Below, piece after piece: positions 6,784-14,589 of a DNA stretch of 15,550 nucleotides. The notes beneath the pieces were generated by a model. The model worked only from the letters and a program-made list of their open reading frames with translations. It made no database searches and was not told where the DNA came from. The translations under genes were made by a program, and so were the position numbers. The DNA comes from JAEZAF01 sp964395665. Lineage in GTDB: Bacteria; Chloroflexota; Anaerolineae; Aggregatilineales; Phototrophicaceae. The stretch spans positions 1 through 15,550 of the forward strand of contig CAYNDH010000109.1 of assembly GCA_964395665.1 (NCBI GenBank), written 5' to 3'. Each line of letters begins with the position of its first letter. Position 1 is the stretch's first letter.

Positions 6784-6840
6784 GCAAAGCGAGACTGTCT
6801 TACCGTCAGATAGCGTTTTCGAAAGTGAGGAGTACAGCGT

Positions 6841-7530
6841 ATGGCTATTTCATTCCAGTGGTTAGGGCATTCAGCCTCATTACTGCAAATCAACGGTGTC
6901 AACATCCTGATTGATCCTTTCCTGACCGATAATCCACTCGCCGCGATCACCGCTGATGAAGTCCCGGCGGATTTTATCCTGATCAGTCACGGCCACGGCG
7001 ATCATGTCGGCGATACGGTTGCCATTGCCAAACGCACCGGCGCCCGGGTGATCACCAATTTTGAAATCGGCTCGTGGCTGTCGAATCAGGGTGTCGAGAA
7101 TATCGAAGGGATGAATACCGGCGGCACCTTCTACGCGGATCAGTTCAGCGTGCGCCTGACAATGGCTGTACACGGCTCTGATCTGCCGGATGGCAGTAAC
7201 GGTGGGCTGGCGCATGGCTTTATGATCACGACACAGGAAGCGCGGATCTATTTCGCAGCCGATACCGACCTGTTTTATGAAATGCAGCTCTATGGCGAAG
7301 AGGGTATCGATCTGGCGGTGCTGCCGATTGGGGATTACTTCACGATGGGGCTGGAACGCTCCATACAGGCCGTGCAGTGGCTGAAGCCGCGCATGGTGAT
7401 CCCGATCCATTACAACACCTTCCCACCGATTGTCCAGAATGCGAAGGAATGGGCCGAGATGGTCAATAATCAGACCACCGCCACGCCGATTGTGCTGGAC
7501 CCAGGTGGTGCCTACCGTCTGACGGATTAA
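6841..7530 (+). CDS. UPF0173-type metal-dependent hydrolase (metallo-beta-lactamase fold)
   Basis: A 229-residue member of the UPF0173 family of small, cytosolic metallo-beta-lactamase-fold proteins related to UlaG-like hydrolases; the physiological substrate is not known. The N-terminus WLGHSASLL with His10 and IDPFLTDNP (24-32) is typical of this family. The main metal-binding motif is HGHGDH (50-55), with further ligand candidates His111, Asp141 or Asp143, and His190 in PIHYNTFP. Length matches the family. The start ATG at 6841 has GAGGAG about nine bases upstream. It stands alone, ended by a strong hairpin at 7555-7588. Confidence 0.93.
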   Translation: MAISFQWLGHSASLLQINGVNILIDPFLTDNPLAAITADEVPADFILISHGHGDHVGDTVAIAKRTGARVITNFEIGSWLSNQGVENIEGMNTGGTFYADQFSVRLTMAVHGSDLPDGSNGGLAHGFMITTQEARIYFAADTDLFYEMQLYGEEGIDLAVLPIGDYFTMGLERSIQAVQWLKPRMVIPIHYNTFPPIVQNAKEWAEMVNNQTTATPIVLDPGGAYRLTD

Positions 7531-7554
7531 ACCGGCAGCCTGATTGAGGAAATA

Positions 7555-7588
7555 ACACAAAAGGGCACGATCATCGGCCCTTTTGTGT
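7555..7588 (+). terminator. Rho-independent terminator after the UPF0173 gene
   Basis: ACACAAAAGGGC (7555-7566) pairs perfectly with GCCCTTTTGTGT (7577-7588) around a ten-base loop. The T-run is inside the 3' arm. It begins 24 bases after the stop codon and, being symmetrical, can also serve the convergent protease gene. Confidence 0.85.
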
Positions 7589-7614
7589 ATCGCGATCAGC
7601 GCCGAAAATGCCCC

Positions 7615-7643
7615 AGCCCTTCTCCGCTCGGAAAAGGGGCTTT
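7615..7643 (-). terminator. Imperfect hairpin after the HtrA-like gene
   Basis: AGCCCTTCTCC (7615-7625) pairs imperfectly with GGAAAAGGGGCT (7630-7641) around GCTC, immediately beyond the protease stop codon on the minus strand. Its CCCTTCTCCGCTCGG core resembles the centre of the element at 11112-11228, so it may be a degenerate fragment of the same dispersed repeat doing duty as a terminator. Confidence 0.45.
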
Positions 7644-7644
7644 C

Positions 7645-8721
7645 TTATCCCCGGCTGCCAAGCTGCACTTCAATCTCCAACTGCTGATCGCCGCGCAGCA
7701 CCGTTACACGGATCACCTGACCGGGACGCGTAGAGGTCGCCAGATAGCCCAGCAGCGAGCCAAAGCTGTGAATGGGATGCTGGTCGATCGCGATGATCAC
7801 ATCATCAATCTGGACACCGCCCTCCTGCGCCGGGGACTGGGTGCGGCGTACGCCATAATCACTGACCACGACGCCGCGTGTATCATTGGCGAGATTCAGC
7901 CGTTCCATATCCGTCAGCGTGACCGTCTCTGCCGCAACGCCCAGAAATGAATATGAGACACGCCCTTCGGACAGCAGTTCCTGTGCGACACGGTTGGCGA
8001 GATTGCTCGGCACGGCAAAGCCCACGCCTGAATTGGAACGTTCCTGACTGATGATCTGTGAGGTGACACCGATCACTTCGCCGCGCAGGTTAAGCAGCGG
8101 GCCGCCGCTGTTGCCGGGATTAATGGCAGCATCGGTCTGGATGACAGAGCCGACCTGATACCGATTCAGCCCGGTGATCACCCGATCCAGTGCGCTGATG
8201 ATGCCGGTGGTCATCGTCCAGTTCTGGCCGAACGGGCTGCCAATGGCAACAGTCGTCTGTCCGACTACGATCTGATCGGAGTCGCCAAATGGCAGGGGGA
8301 TCAGCTTTTCCGGTGGCAGATCGACCTTTACAATCGCCAGATCGGAGTCGGCATCGAAACCGGTCACTTCGCCACGGACAATCGTCCCATCAGTGAAATA
8401 AACCTCAATCCGACCGTCGCGGCGCAGGGCATCCACCACGTGGAAGTTCGTCAGGATGTGCCCTTCCGTATCGAGTATAAAGCCCGATCCACCGGTAAAG
8501 GCTTCATAGTCATTGCCCACAGGTTCCATGATATTGATCGCGACAATCGATGGGCTGACACGGCGGTACAGTTCTGCCAGCACCTCTTCCGCAGGAAGTA
8601 GTGGGGGAACGGGCTGTGCCGCAAGTGGCATGGCAGCAGCGGAGATCACCCCCAGTACCAGCAGCACCCGCAGCAGCACCCACCCGTAATGTCCTGTTTT
8701 CCGGACAGAATTCCGATACAT
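7645..8721 (-). CDS. htrA: HtrA/DegP-like secreted serine protease with PDZ domain
   Basis: Predicted extracytoplasmic quality-control protease (S1C, trypsin fold), 358 residues. A basic N-terminus and hydrophobic segment (about 14-36, ending in a signal-peptidase-like AAAMPLAAQ region) direct export or anchoring. The protease domain (about 50-245) has the full triad: His94 in NFHVVD, Asp127 in DSDLAIV and Ser205 in GNSGGPL. One PDZ domain follows (about 259-353), ending in a REG-less variant of the usual LRGDQ.LE.EV tail. I chose the ATG at 8721, with GAGG eight bases upstream; the open frame extends nine codons further to a TTG without a better site. It is monocistronic, convergent with the UPF0173 gene. 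Confidence 0.93.
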   Translation of the reverse strand: MYRNSVRKTGHYGWVLLRVLLVLGVISAAAMPLAAQPVPPLLPAEEVLAELYRRVSPSIVAINIMEPVGNDYEAFTGGSGFILDTEGHILTNFHVVDALRRDGRIEVYFTDGTIVRGEVTGFDADSDLAIVKVDLPPEKLIPLPFGDSDQIVVGQTTVAIGSPFGQNWTMTTGIISALDRVITGLNRYQVGSVIQTDAAINPGNSGGPLLNLRGEVIGVTSQIISQERSNSGVGFAVPSNLANRVAQELLSEGRVSYSFLGVAAETVTLTDMERLNLANDTRGVVVSDYGVRRTQSPAQEGGVQIDDVIIAIDQHPIHSFGSLLGYLATSTRPGQVIRVTVLRGDQQLEIEVQLGSRG

Positions 8722-8801
8722 GGCCTTTACCTCAAACATTTTTTGCAAATTTTATGACTGACATTCTAATCTATAACGTCCGTCTGTGGCATAACGGATC
8801 A

Positions 8802-8824
8802 AACTCACATGCAGGATGTGAGTT
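8802..8824. promoter_or_regulatory. 9-bp inverted repeat upstream of the HtrA-like gene
   Basis: AACTCACAT (8802-8810) and ATGTGAGTT (8816-8824) are perfect arms around GCAGG, about 80 bases upstream of the protease start. A T-run follows on the plus strand only (GATTTTT). It is either an operator for the protease gene or a transcription stop between this gene and the minus-strand gene at 9134-9622. A second small dyad, TAACC/GGTTA, lies next to it (8831-8846). Confidence 0.45.
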
Positions 8825-8866
8825 GATTTTTAACCCTATAAGGTTAATTGCTGCTTGATGGCGGTC

Positions 8867-8937
8867 GCGAACAGCACGGCTGCGAACAGCGCGGCTGCGT
8901 ACAGCGATGCGACAGCACGGCTGCGAACAGCGCGGCT
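8867..8937. repeat. 15-bp tandem repeat, five units
   Basis: Units of GCGAACAGC[A/G]CGGCT: full copies at 8867-8881, 8882-8896 and 8923-8937, with two shortened, diverged units between (8897-8908 and 8909-8922). It lies in the non-coding stretch between the protease gene and the next minus-strand gene, where no open frame is supported. A minisatellite of this kind is prone to copy-number change. The rest of the 8722-8978 stretch shows only the two dyads noted separately. Confidence 0.85.
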
Positions 8938-8978
8938 CTATGGCTCTGACGTTTACCGCCTGCTTACAATCCTGCGCT

Positions 8979-9188
8979 TTACAGCGATTTGAGTGAAAGC
9001 GGACGCTGCGGGTGATTCAACTGGGTTGGCGGCNNNNNNNNNNNNNNNNNNNNNNNNNNNNNNNNNNNNNNNNNNNNNNNNNNNNNNNNNNNNNNNNNNN
9101 NNNNNNNNNNNNNNNNNNNNNNNNNNNNNNNNNTTACAGCGATTTGAGTGAAAGCGGACGCTGCGGGTGATTCAACTGGGTTGGCGGC
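8979..9188. other. Assembly gap flanked by a 55-base duplication
   Basis: The 55 bases before the 100-N run (8979-9033) are identical to the 55 bases after it (9134-9188). Both copies hold the same stop codon and C-terminal codons of the minus-strand gene. This is the mark of two contigs overlapping by exactly 55 bases that were joined with a standard 100-N spacer. The true sequence probably runs from 8978 straight into 9134 with no gap. Confidence 0.9.
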
Positions 9189-9622
9189 AGATGCAGCGTG
9201 CCGTTCAGGTCATCCAGTGTCAGCAGGCAGTCGGTCAGGTTCAGCGTCAGGAAAGCCGATTCGGGCAGCATCACCGCGAAGATGGCGCGAGACAGGGTGC
9301 CGACCACCATCCGGCGTTTGGCGGCCATATAAACACCGGCTTCATCCTGATCAGTCACCACGCGCCAGCCGAACGGAGCGCGCAGCTTGACCGTCACCTC
9401 CACCAGCGGGCGCGACCAGCGGCGGATATGGATGGCGGCGTTTTCGGTCTGTAAGAAGAATGTGGTGGTGGACTGTGAGATAGGGAACGTATACGTCTTG
9501 CTGCGCTGCGCCAGTTCCCGGATGCTAGAGGCGGCGCTTAGTGCCTGCCACAGCGCATTCAGACGACGGGTGCGGCTGATAAGGCCAGCATTCTTTATCA
9601 CGAGTTTGTCATCAGTGGTCAT
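9134..9622 (-). CDS. Hypothetical protein, possibly DUF4097-like beta domain
   Basis: A 162-residue protein I cannot assign with confidence. There is no signal peptide or membrane segment. The C-terminal two thirds consist of short alternating hydrophobic strands (for example VEVTVKL, FAVMLP, LTLNLTD, LTLDDLNGTLHLPP), a pattern reminiscent of the DUF4097 beta-sheet adhesin-like domain, but it lacks repeats long enough to be sure. The open frame extends to a GTG at 9658 with no ribosome-binding site, so I chose the ATG at 9622, which has only a weak GGGG upstream. The C-terminus lies at the edge of the assembly gap but is complete. It is divergent from the GNAT gene at 9810. Confidence 0.65.
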   Translation of the reverse strand: MTTDDKLVIKNAGLISRTRRLNALWQALSAASSIRELAQRSKTYTFPISQSTTTFFLQTENAAIHIRRWSRPLVEVTVKLRAPFGWRVVTDQDEAGVYMAAKRRMVVGTLSRAIFAVMLPESAFLTLNLTDCLLTLDDLNGTLHLPPTQLNHPQRPLSLKSL

Positions 9623-9751
9623 AGTGGTTGATAGCCCCTTTATCCAACTTGTCAGCACGTTGATTGTGGATCACCGCCGCGCCTGATGTAAACGTTCGAA
9701 AGCAATCTGTAAAAGCAAACTGCACATGATAGTGAATATTTTCCCTCCTAG

Positions 9752-9757
9752 TATAAT
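9752..9757 (+). promoter_or_regulatory. Candidate -10 element for the large GNAT gene
   Basis: TATAAT, 53 bases upstream of the predicted start at 9810 in an AT-rich stretch between divergent genes. No convincing -35 hexamer is seen 16-18 bases upstream. Confidence 0.4.
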
Positions 9758-9809
9758 CGCCCTGATCAATTGCTCAACACATTGTGGCTGAGAACTCCCT
9801 AAGGAAACG

Positions 9810-11111
9810 GTGGAGCCGGTGACAGGACAGCGCTTTAGAGGGCCGCGTTTCGGCGTGCGTGCGGTGCTGGCTGAAGAAATGAATACACTGGGCGCGGTGT
9901 TATCTGCTGGCAGAACATCTGCTGACCCATCTGACATGGAGGCCATCTGGTGGCGGGATCACTGGCCCCGGTTCGAACCGGCGCGTCCCGGATTCTCGCT
10001 GGAACATCACCGCGTCGGCGTGCTGGATGGGCGCCCTGCGGCGTATATCGGTGTGCGCCCCTGTACCCTGACTTACGGCCAGGTCAACCTGAAGGTGGCG
10101 GCATTGAGCGGGTTTACCGGCATCCATCCCGAATATGACGAGCTTGGCTATGGACAGGCCGTGATTCAGAATGCGCTGACGTATGCTGCCGAACAGCGCG
10201 CTCATCTGGCGATGATTCATCTGAAAGACGGTGATCACATCATGCCGGATACCCTGCGCCACAGCTTTCATTCCGTGATGCCGGTGTATTATGCCGAGTT
10301 CGACGCGGGGCAGATGAGTCGGCTTCGCGCTCTGCTGGATGATCCCACCAGTCCGACGGCATCATCGCTGCTTCTGCGCTCCGGGGAGTTACATGATGCG
10401 CCCTATCTGGCTGCGATGTTTGAGCGGTACTGGTCCGGACGGCTGACGACCGCCCGCAGCCCGGATCTGTGGCTGTGGCGGATGCCGGGGGCAGAATCAG
10501 CCCGCCGTGCACTGGTCGTCACCACACAGGACGGCCAGCCGCAGGGTTATATCAGTGGCACCGGGCAGGATGATCTGCATCTGCTGACCAGCGAACAGGT
10601 TGAGGTGATCGCCAGCACACCGGAAGCCGCGCTCACCCTGCTGGCAGCAGCGGGGGAAGCAGCCCTGCGGCGCGGTCAGATGCGGGTGCGCTGGTTAATG
10701 CCGCCCGATGATGGCCTGATTGCACTGGCACGGCGTTATATTGAGGTCAGGTTGAGCGCACAGTATTCCCCATCTGCTGGCTGGCGCGCCCGTGTGCTAA
10801 ACGGTGAGGCGCTGGTGAAAGCCCTCATGCCCGAACTCACTGCACAGCTTCGGTTGACAGGGTACGATGTCGATCACACCCGCATACAGTTGGAAGCTGG
10901 CGCGGAAGGCTTCGCGATCAGTCAGCACGGCGCACCGCAGACCTTCTCTTATCTGCATCAGAGTGATTTCGTTCAACTGCTGTTTGGAGCGGTCAGCCCC
11001 CATGCGCTGGCGGTATCACGGCATGAGGGCCTTAGTGATGCGGCGATTGAACTGCTGCAAGCGCTGTTTCCCCCGCGAGTCAGTGCCTTCGGCGCATGGG
11101 ACTGGTTCTAG
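9810..11111 (+). CDS. Large GNAT-family N-acetyltransferase-like protein
   Basis: A 433-residue protein whose N-terminal half looks like a GNAT acetyl-CoA-dependent acyltransferase. After strand VNLKVAALSGFTGIHPEY (93-109) comes a degenerate acetyl-CoA loop ELGYGQAVI (111-119) in place of the usual R-x-x-G-x-G/A. A second, more diverged GNAT-like part and a C-terminal domain (about 325-433) containing FVQLLFG follow, a layout resembling Eis-like proteins. The substrate is unknown, and the altered loop may mean weak or no acetylation. The start is a GTG at 9810 with AAGGA close upstream; a GTG nine bases later is possible. The stop codon TAG lies inside the CTAG target duplication of the element that follows. 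Confidence 0.8.
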   Translation: MEPVTGQRFRGPRFGVRAVLAEEMNTLGAVLSAGRTSADPSDMEAIWWRDHWPRFEPARPGFSLEHHRVGVLDGRPAAYIGVRPCTLTYGQVNLKVAALSGFTGIHPEYDELGYGQAVIQNALTYAAEQRAHLAMIHLKDGDHIMPDTLRHSFHSVMPVYYAEFDAGQMSRLRALLDDPTSPTASSLLLRSGELHDAPYLAAMFERYWSGRLTTARSPDLWLWRMPGAESARRALVVTTQDGQPQGYISGTGQDDLHLLTSEQVEVIASTPEAALTLLAAAGEAALRRGQMRVRWLMPPDDGLIALARRYIEVRLSAQYSPSAGWRARVLNGEALVKALMPELTAQLRLTGYDVDHTRIQLEAGAEGFAISQHGAPQTFSYLHQSDFVQLLFGAVSPHALAVSRHEGLSDAAIELLQALFPPRVSAFGAWDWF

Positions 11112-11232
11112 AGAGTGTTATGCACTTTCAAAAGTTGAGTTCAGGTCGCGGTCTGAACCTCACCCCTCAATCCCCTCTCCGCACGGAGAGGGGCAGGGGG
11201 TGAGGTCTTACAAAGTGCCTAACAGCCTCTAG
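11108..11232. mobile_element. MITE-like element with CTAG target duplication at a stop codon
   Basis: CTAG at 11108-11111 and 11229-11232 flanks a 117-base element. Its ends AGAGTGTTATGCACTTT (11112-11128) and AAAGTGCCTAACAGCCT (11212-11228) are inverted repeats matching at 14 of 17 positions. Inside are a small dyad GTTCAG/CTGAAC (11139-11158) and nested arms ACCTCACCCC (11157-11166) with GGGGTGAGGT (11197-11206), and CCCCTCTCC (11172-11180) with GGAGAGGGG (11185-11193). It has no coding capacity. The ends and target resemble the IS5 group and the element at 6596-6755. The internal hairpin probably also ends transcription of the preceding gene. Confidence 0.75.
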
Positions 11233-11262
11233 AGGCGATCTGAAAATTGATTGTGGACGCGG

Positions 11263-11299
11263 ACAGGGCGCCATTGCAGGCAATGCGGCCTGGCCCTGT
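11263..11299 (-). terminator. Hairpin after the 11335-12132 gene
   Basis: ACAGGGC (11263-11269) pairs with GCCCTGT (11293-11299), with an inner perfect stem CATTGC/GCAATG (11272-11285). It lies 35 bases past the stop codon of the minus-strand gene. No U-tract follows on either strand, so its role as a terminator is uncertain. Confidence 0.4.
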
Positions 11300-11334
11300 A
11301 TGACACGCCACAACCTGTTCCAGGCATTCCAGCC

Positions 11335-12132
11335 TTATGCATCCACCAGCAGCGATACATTCAGCTTCCATGCGATATAGAGTGATCTGATGAATTCCTT
11401 CAGCTCGTAAAGCGTATCATCATCGCCCCGCTCATGCTGGATAATCAGCGGGTGGTGCTGCTCCACGTCTGGAACTGCCGGGGTGATATTCATGATCGTG
11501 TCGGCTTCCATCTCGCGGTTGATCGCGTGCAGGAACAGCAGCAGCAGCGCGGCGTGATTCGGGAAGATCGGCCCGACTGCGAAGATCATCTCGAAGAGCT
11601 GGTTGGCATCAATACTGAATTCCCCCAGACGCCGGACCAGCGGCTGACGATCCTCAAAATAGACGTCATTCGCCTCTCGCAGTGGTCGGACGGATGAGCC
11701 GTCGTACTGAAATTCCTCAATCCCCTTCCGCAGCAGCAGCCACGTGAGGGCTTCATCCGGCACAGGAAGCTGATCCAGCAGCCAGTATTCAGCACGGGAT
11801 GAGATCGGGTAGTGGATAAAGCCAAAACATCCGAAAGGGCGTCCCGCCCGGTTTGCGGGGCATCCCACACAGTGATGGGTGACCGGCTGGAGTTCTTCAG
11901 CGGCGTCCAGCAGATCCTGCACGACGATCACACGCGTTTCCTCATCGCCTTCGGGTGTGCTGCGTGTGAACTCAAAGCCCATCTGTGAGGGCGGACGATC
12001 ATCCCCATTTTCGCGGAAGAGCGCGATGATCGTCTGGGCGCGTTCCTCACCTTTCAGCCGCTCCATAATGCCGTCGGAGGTAAAAGTCTCTTTAGGGACA
12101 CAATTCAGGTCAATAACGTAATCTATGGCCAT
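11335..12132 (-). CDS. Hypothetical protein with HHCxxC...C motif
   Basis: A 265-residue soluble protein I do not recognise. Its most distinctive part is around 86-110: two histidines directly before Cys88-x2-Cys91, then a basic Gly-rich stretch and Cys102 (GCFGFIHYP). These could bind zinc or an Fe-S cluster, and they sit in a region starting with a predicted beta strand (RVIVVQDLLDAA, about 67-78). The C-terminal third contains helical segments (FPNHAALLLLFLHAI, about 190) and an acidic stretch before a final helix. There is no signal peptide. Start ATG at 12132 without a clear ribosome-binding site. Neighbours give no hint of function. Confidence 0.8.
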   Translation of the reverse strand: MAIDYVIDLNCVPKETFTSDGIMERLKGEERAQTIIALFRENGDDRPPSQMGFEFTRSTPEGDEETRVIVVQDLLDAAEELQPVTHHCVGCPANRAGRPFGCFGFIHYPISSRAEYWLLDQLPVPDEALTWLLLRKGIEEFQYDGSSVRPLREANDVYFEDRQPLVRRLGEFSIDANQLFEMIFAVGPIFPNHAALLLLFLHAINREMEADTIMNITPAVPDVEQHHPLIIQHERGDDDTLYELKEFIRSLYIAWKLNVSLLVDA

Positions 12133-12314
12133 TGGGAATGCCGTTTTTTTGAAGGGAAAATAGATAGACAGGCATTATAGCAGCGAAATTTCAGAACTTC
12201 GACAATCCGATAAGCCCCCATAATTGGGGAAACGGACGGACTACAATTTGCGTATAGTATTTAAAGTTGTCGTTATGGCGCTTCAGCAGCGCTTTACAGG
12301 AGTATAAAAACAGG

Positions 12315-12635
12315 ATGATTGTAACCACCACGCCAAACCTTGAAGGTCGCAAGATCAAGCAGTATCTTGGCATTGTGACGGGAGAAACAATTCTCGGTGC
12401 CAACATCTTCCGTGACTTTATGGCGGGCATTACGGACATCGTCGGCGGGCGCTCTGCCGCGTATGAGGAGTCTCTGCGCGAAGCACGTGAGAGCGCTATT
12501 CGTGAGATGGAAGAGGAAGCGTACCGTCTCGGCGCTACTGCCGTGATCGGTGTCGATCTGGATTATGAGACGCTCGGTTCAAACGGCGGGATGCTGATGG
12601 TCACGGCCAGCGGTACGGCTGTCGTCACTGAATAA
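12315..12635 (+). CDS. UPF0145/YbjQ family protein
   Basis: A 106-residue protein matching the YbjQ family throughout: N-terminus with a TTTPNLEGR-like start, the YLGIVTGE strand, an ANIFRDFMAGITDIVGGRS segment, a charged helix (EESLREARESAIREMEEEA), and the closing strands GATAVIGVDLDYE and VTASGTAVV. Such proteins form pentameric rings; their role is unknown, with heavy-metal binding only suggested. The open frame runs 16 codons further upstream, but the ATG at 12315 fits the family's start. AGGAG lies 13 bases upstream of it, a rather long spacing. It is followed by a strong hairpin and appears to be a single-gene unit. Confidence 0.92.
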   Translation: MIVTTTPNLEGRKIKQYLGIVTGETILGANIFRDFMAGITDIVGGRSAAYEESLREARESAIREMEEEAYRLGATAVIGVDLDYETLGSNGGMLMVTASGTAVVTE

Positions 12636-12671
12636 GAGTTCGGTCACATCCGAAACTGACCATCGAGGCAG

Positions 12672-12708
12672 ACAGGGATTCTCATCGTAGAAGGATGAGA
12701 ATCCCTGT
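12672..12708 (+). terminator. Strong hairpin after the UPF0145 gene
   Basis: ACAGGGATTCTCATC (12672-12686) pairs perfectly over 15 bases with GATGAGAATCCCTGT (12694-12708), loop GTAGAAG. It begins 36 bases after the stop codon. Only TTC follows, so the U-tract is short, but the stem is long. Confidence 0.75.
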
Positions 12709-12864
12709 TCGTGTGCGCCTGCTGCATTCAGATCAGCCTCAACACACGAGAACAATAAAGGCTACCTTAATTCTTTGCCTATTGTGAGAACCTCAAGCTT
12801 CCTTTACCATTAATTATAGTGCTGAAATTACCGTTCGTATCTCTGATCAGCAAGCGATGAATGC

Positions 12865-13629
12865 ATGTCCAAGATAACTGTTGTCCTGCCCACCTATAAC
12901 GAAGCTGAAAACCTGCCGCTGATGGTCAATGCGCTGTTCGCGCTGAACATCCCCAACCTGCATATCATCGTCGTTGATGATGAATCGCCGGATGGCACGG
13001 GTGAACTGGCAGAGGATCTGGCACGGCAGTTCCCCGGACGGATGCTGGTCATCCACCGCAAGGAGAAGAACGGCCTTGGCCCGGCCTACAAGGATGGCTT
13101 CAAGCGCGCCCTGATCGATGGCTCTGATTACATCATCCAGATGGACTGCGACTTTTCGCACTCGCCGCAGTACCTGCCACAGATGATCGCCAGAATTCAG
13201 GACGGCTACGACATGGTCCTTGGATCGCGCTATGTGCGCGGCGGCGGTGTAGACACCAACTGGAGCTGGTATCGCAAGCTGTTAAGCTGGTTTGCCAATC
13301 GCATCTATGTCAAGACACTGCTGCACCTGCCGGTCAATGATGTCACCGGCGGCTTCCGCATCTGGCGGCGTGATACGCTGATCGGGATCAATCTCGACCG
13401 CATCGCCTCAAATGGCTACGTCTTTCAGGTCGAGCTGACGTATGTCACGCATCGGCTGGGCTATCGCATCACCGAGATCCCGATCTATTTCCCGGATCGC
13501 ACCCTGGGACAGAGCAAGATGGACAGCCGTATCGCGATGGAAGCGGCGGTGCGCGTCTGGCAGATGATCCCGCGTCACCATCACCTGAACCCAACCCAGC
13601 GCCGCAAGACCGTCTACACCATCGCGTAG
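12865..13629 (+). CDS. Polyprenol-phosphate mannosyltransferase-like GT2 glycosyltransferase
   Basis: A 254-residue family 2 glycosyltransferase close to dolichol/polyprenol-monophosphate mannose synthase, which transfers mannose from GDP-mannose to a lipid phosphate at the inner membrane face. Visible signatures: VVLPTYNEAENLP (6-18), nucleotide-binding VVDDESPDGT (36-45), RKEKNGLGPAYKDGF (65-79), the metal-binding MDCDFSH (93-99, Asp94 and Asp96), GSRYVRGGG, and TGGFRIWRR. The C-terminus lacks added membrane segments, as in the soluble Dpm1-type forms. Sugar and lipid specificity are inferred. The start ATG at 12865 is the one that begins MSKITVVLP; no clear ribosome-binding site is seen. 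It converges on the second GNAT gene with 27 bases between them. Confidence 0.92.
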   Translation: MSKITVVLPTYNEAENLPLMVNALFALNIPNLHIIVVDDESPDGTGELAEDLARQFPGRMLVIHRKEKNGLGPAYKDGFKRALIDGSDYIIQMDCDFSHSPQYLPQMIARIQDGYDMVLGSRYVRGGGVDTNWSWYRKLLSWFANRIYVKTLLHLPVNDVTGGFRIWRRDTLIGINLDRIASNGYVFQVELTYVTHRLGYRITEIPIYFPDRTLGQSKMDSRIAMEAAVRVWQMIPRHHHLNPTQRRKTVYTIA

Positions 13630-13656
13630 CAGGCCGCAGCGGTTCGTTCGCGGCTG

Positions 13657-14535
13657 TCACTCAAACAGATACTCGTCGATGTCGCAGATCGGTTCATAAC
13701 CGATATTCTGGTAGATCTTATTGGATGTCGGGTTGCTCAGGTCGGTGAACAGATAGCAGAATCTGCGGCCCGCATCCAACTGCTTTCTGGTAACAGCGGC
13801 GGTGACTGCGCTGCCATAGCCTTTCCCGCGATATTCCACCGGCGTATAGACTGGCCCAATCCGCACGCCGTTGGGCGTAAAACCTGTGTATCCGGCCATC
13901 GAAACCGGACTGCCGTTTTTATCTTCCCAGAAGTACATGCCCCCGACTTCAGCGCTGATGCGATTATTGATCCACCCTTCGACTTCCTGGTCGCTCGGCG
14001 GGGCCTGATTGTAAAATGCATCGGCATGAAACCCGCGCATCCACTGACGCAGAAGCTGCCGGTCAGCTTCCCCTGCCTGACGCACCTGCCCCGGCACATT
14101 GGTCACCGGGATCAGCCGTTCAAGGCAGTAAATCCGCTCGAACATCCCCGGACGCGCCCGCTGACCGCTGATCAGCGCCCACCGCTCTGCAAACTGACGG
14201 CTGTCTTCCCTGCCGCCGGTCACGGCGGGCAGCGTCTGAAACTGCTCATAAGCCTTCTGTGCAATCAGCCGGACGGCGTCACGATGCTCGATGTGCGAGA
14301 GAATCAGCGCACGCGGCGGCGTCCGCAGGGCAGTGCCGACAATACGCGGCGCGTCCACATCCGTATCATCCCACACGATGCCAAAATAGGGTGGTTCTCC
14401 GCCATAGGCGTGCGGCTGCCTGATCAGGTTAATGGTCAGGCCCAGCAGCAGATTATTGGTGGCTTCCTGCCTCAGCAGATAGCCTTCAGCTTGTCTGTAA
14501 AATTCTTCCGGGGAGTTCAGTTGCTGATACTGCAT
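13657..14535 (-). CDS. GNAT-family N-acetyltransferase
   Basis: A 292-residue protein with a poorly conserved N-terminal half and a C-terminal GNAT domain (about 150-285). The acetyl-CoA site is intact: IGPVYTPVEYRGKGYGSAV (226-244) with the R-G-K-G-Y-G loop, followed by the helix VTAAVTRKQLDAG and the strand YLFTDLSNPTSNKIYQNIGYEP (261-282), in which Asn272 and the tyrosines are typical of FR47-like members. The substrate is unknown. The ATG at 14535 has GAGGA five bases upstream. Unlike the GNAT protein at 9810, this one has all the residues needed for cofactor binding. Confidence 0.9.
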   Translation of the reverse strand: MQYQQLNSPEEFYRQAEGYLLRQEATNNLLLGLTINLIRQPHAYGGEPPYFGIVWDDTDVDAPRIVGTALRTPPRALILSHIEHRDAVRLIAQKAYEQFQTLPAVTGGREDSRQFAERWALISGQRARPGMFERIYCLERLIPVTNVPGQVRQAGEADRQLLRQWMRGFHADAFYNQAPPSDQEVEGWINNRISAEVGGMYFWEDKNGSPVSMAGYTGFTPNGVRIGPVYTPVEYRGKGYGSAVTAAVTRKQLDAGRRFCYLFTDLSNPTSNKIYQNIGYEPICDIDEYLFE

Positions 14536-14589
14536 GGCGGTCCTCTACGATTTCGGGCGCTGGCCCACATACTCTCATGGTCTTGAGTG

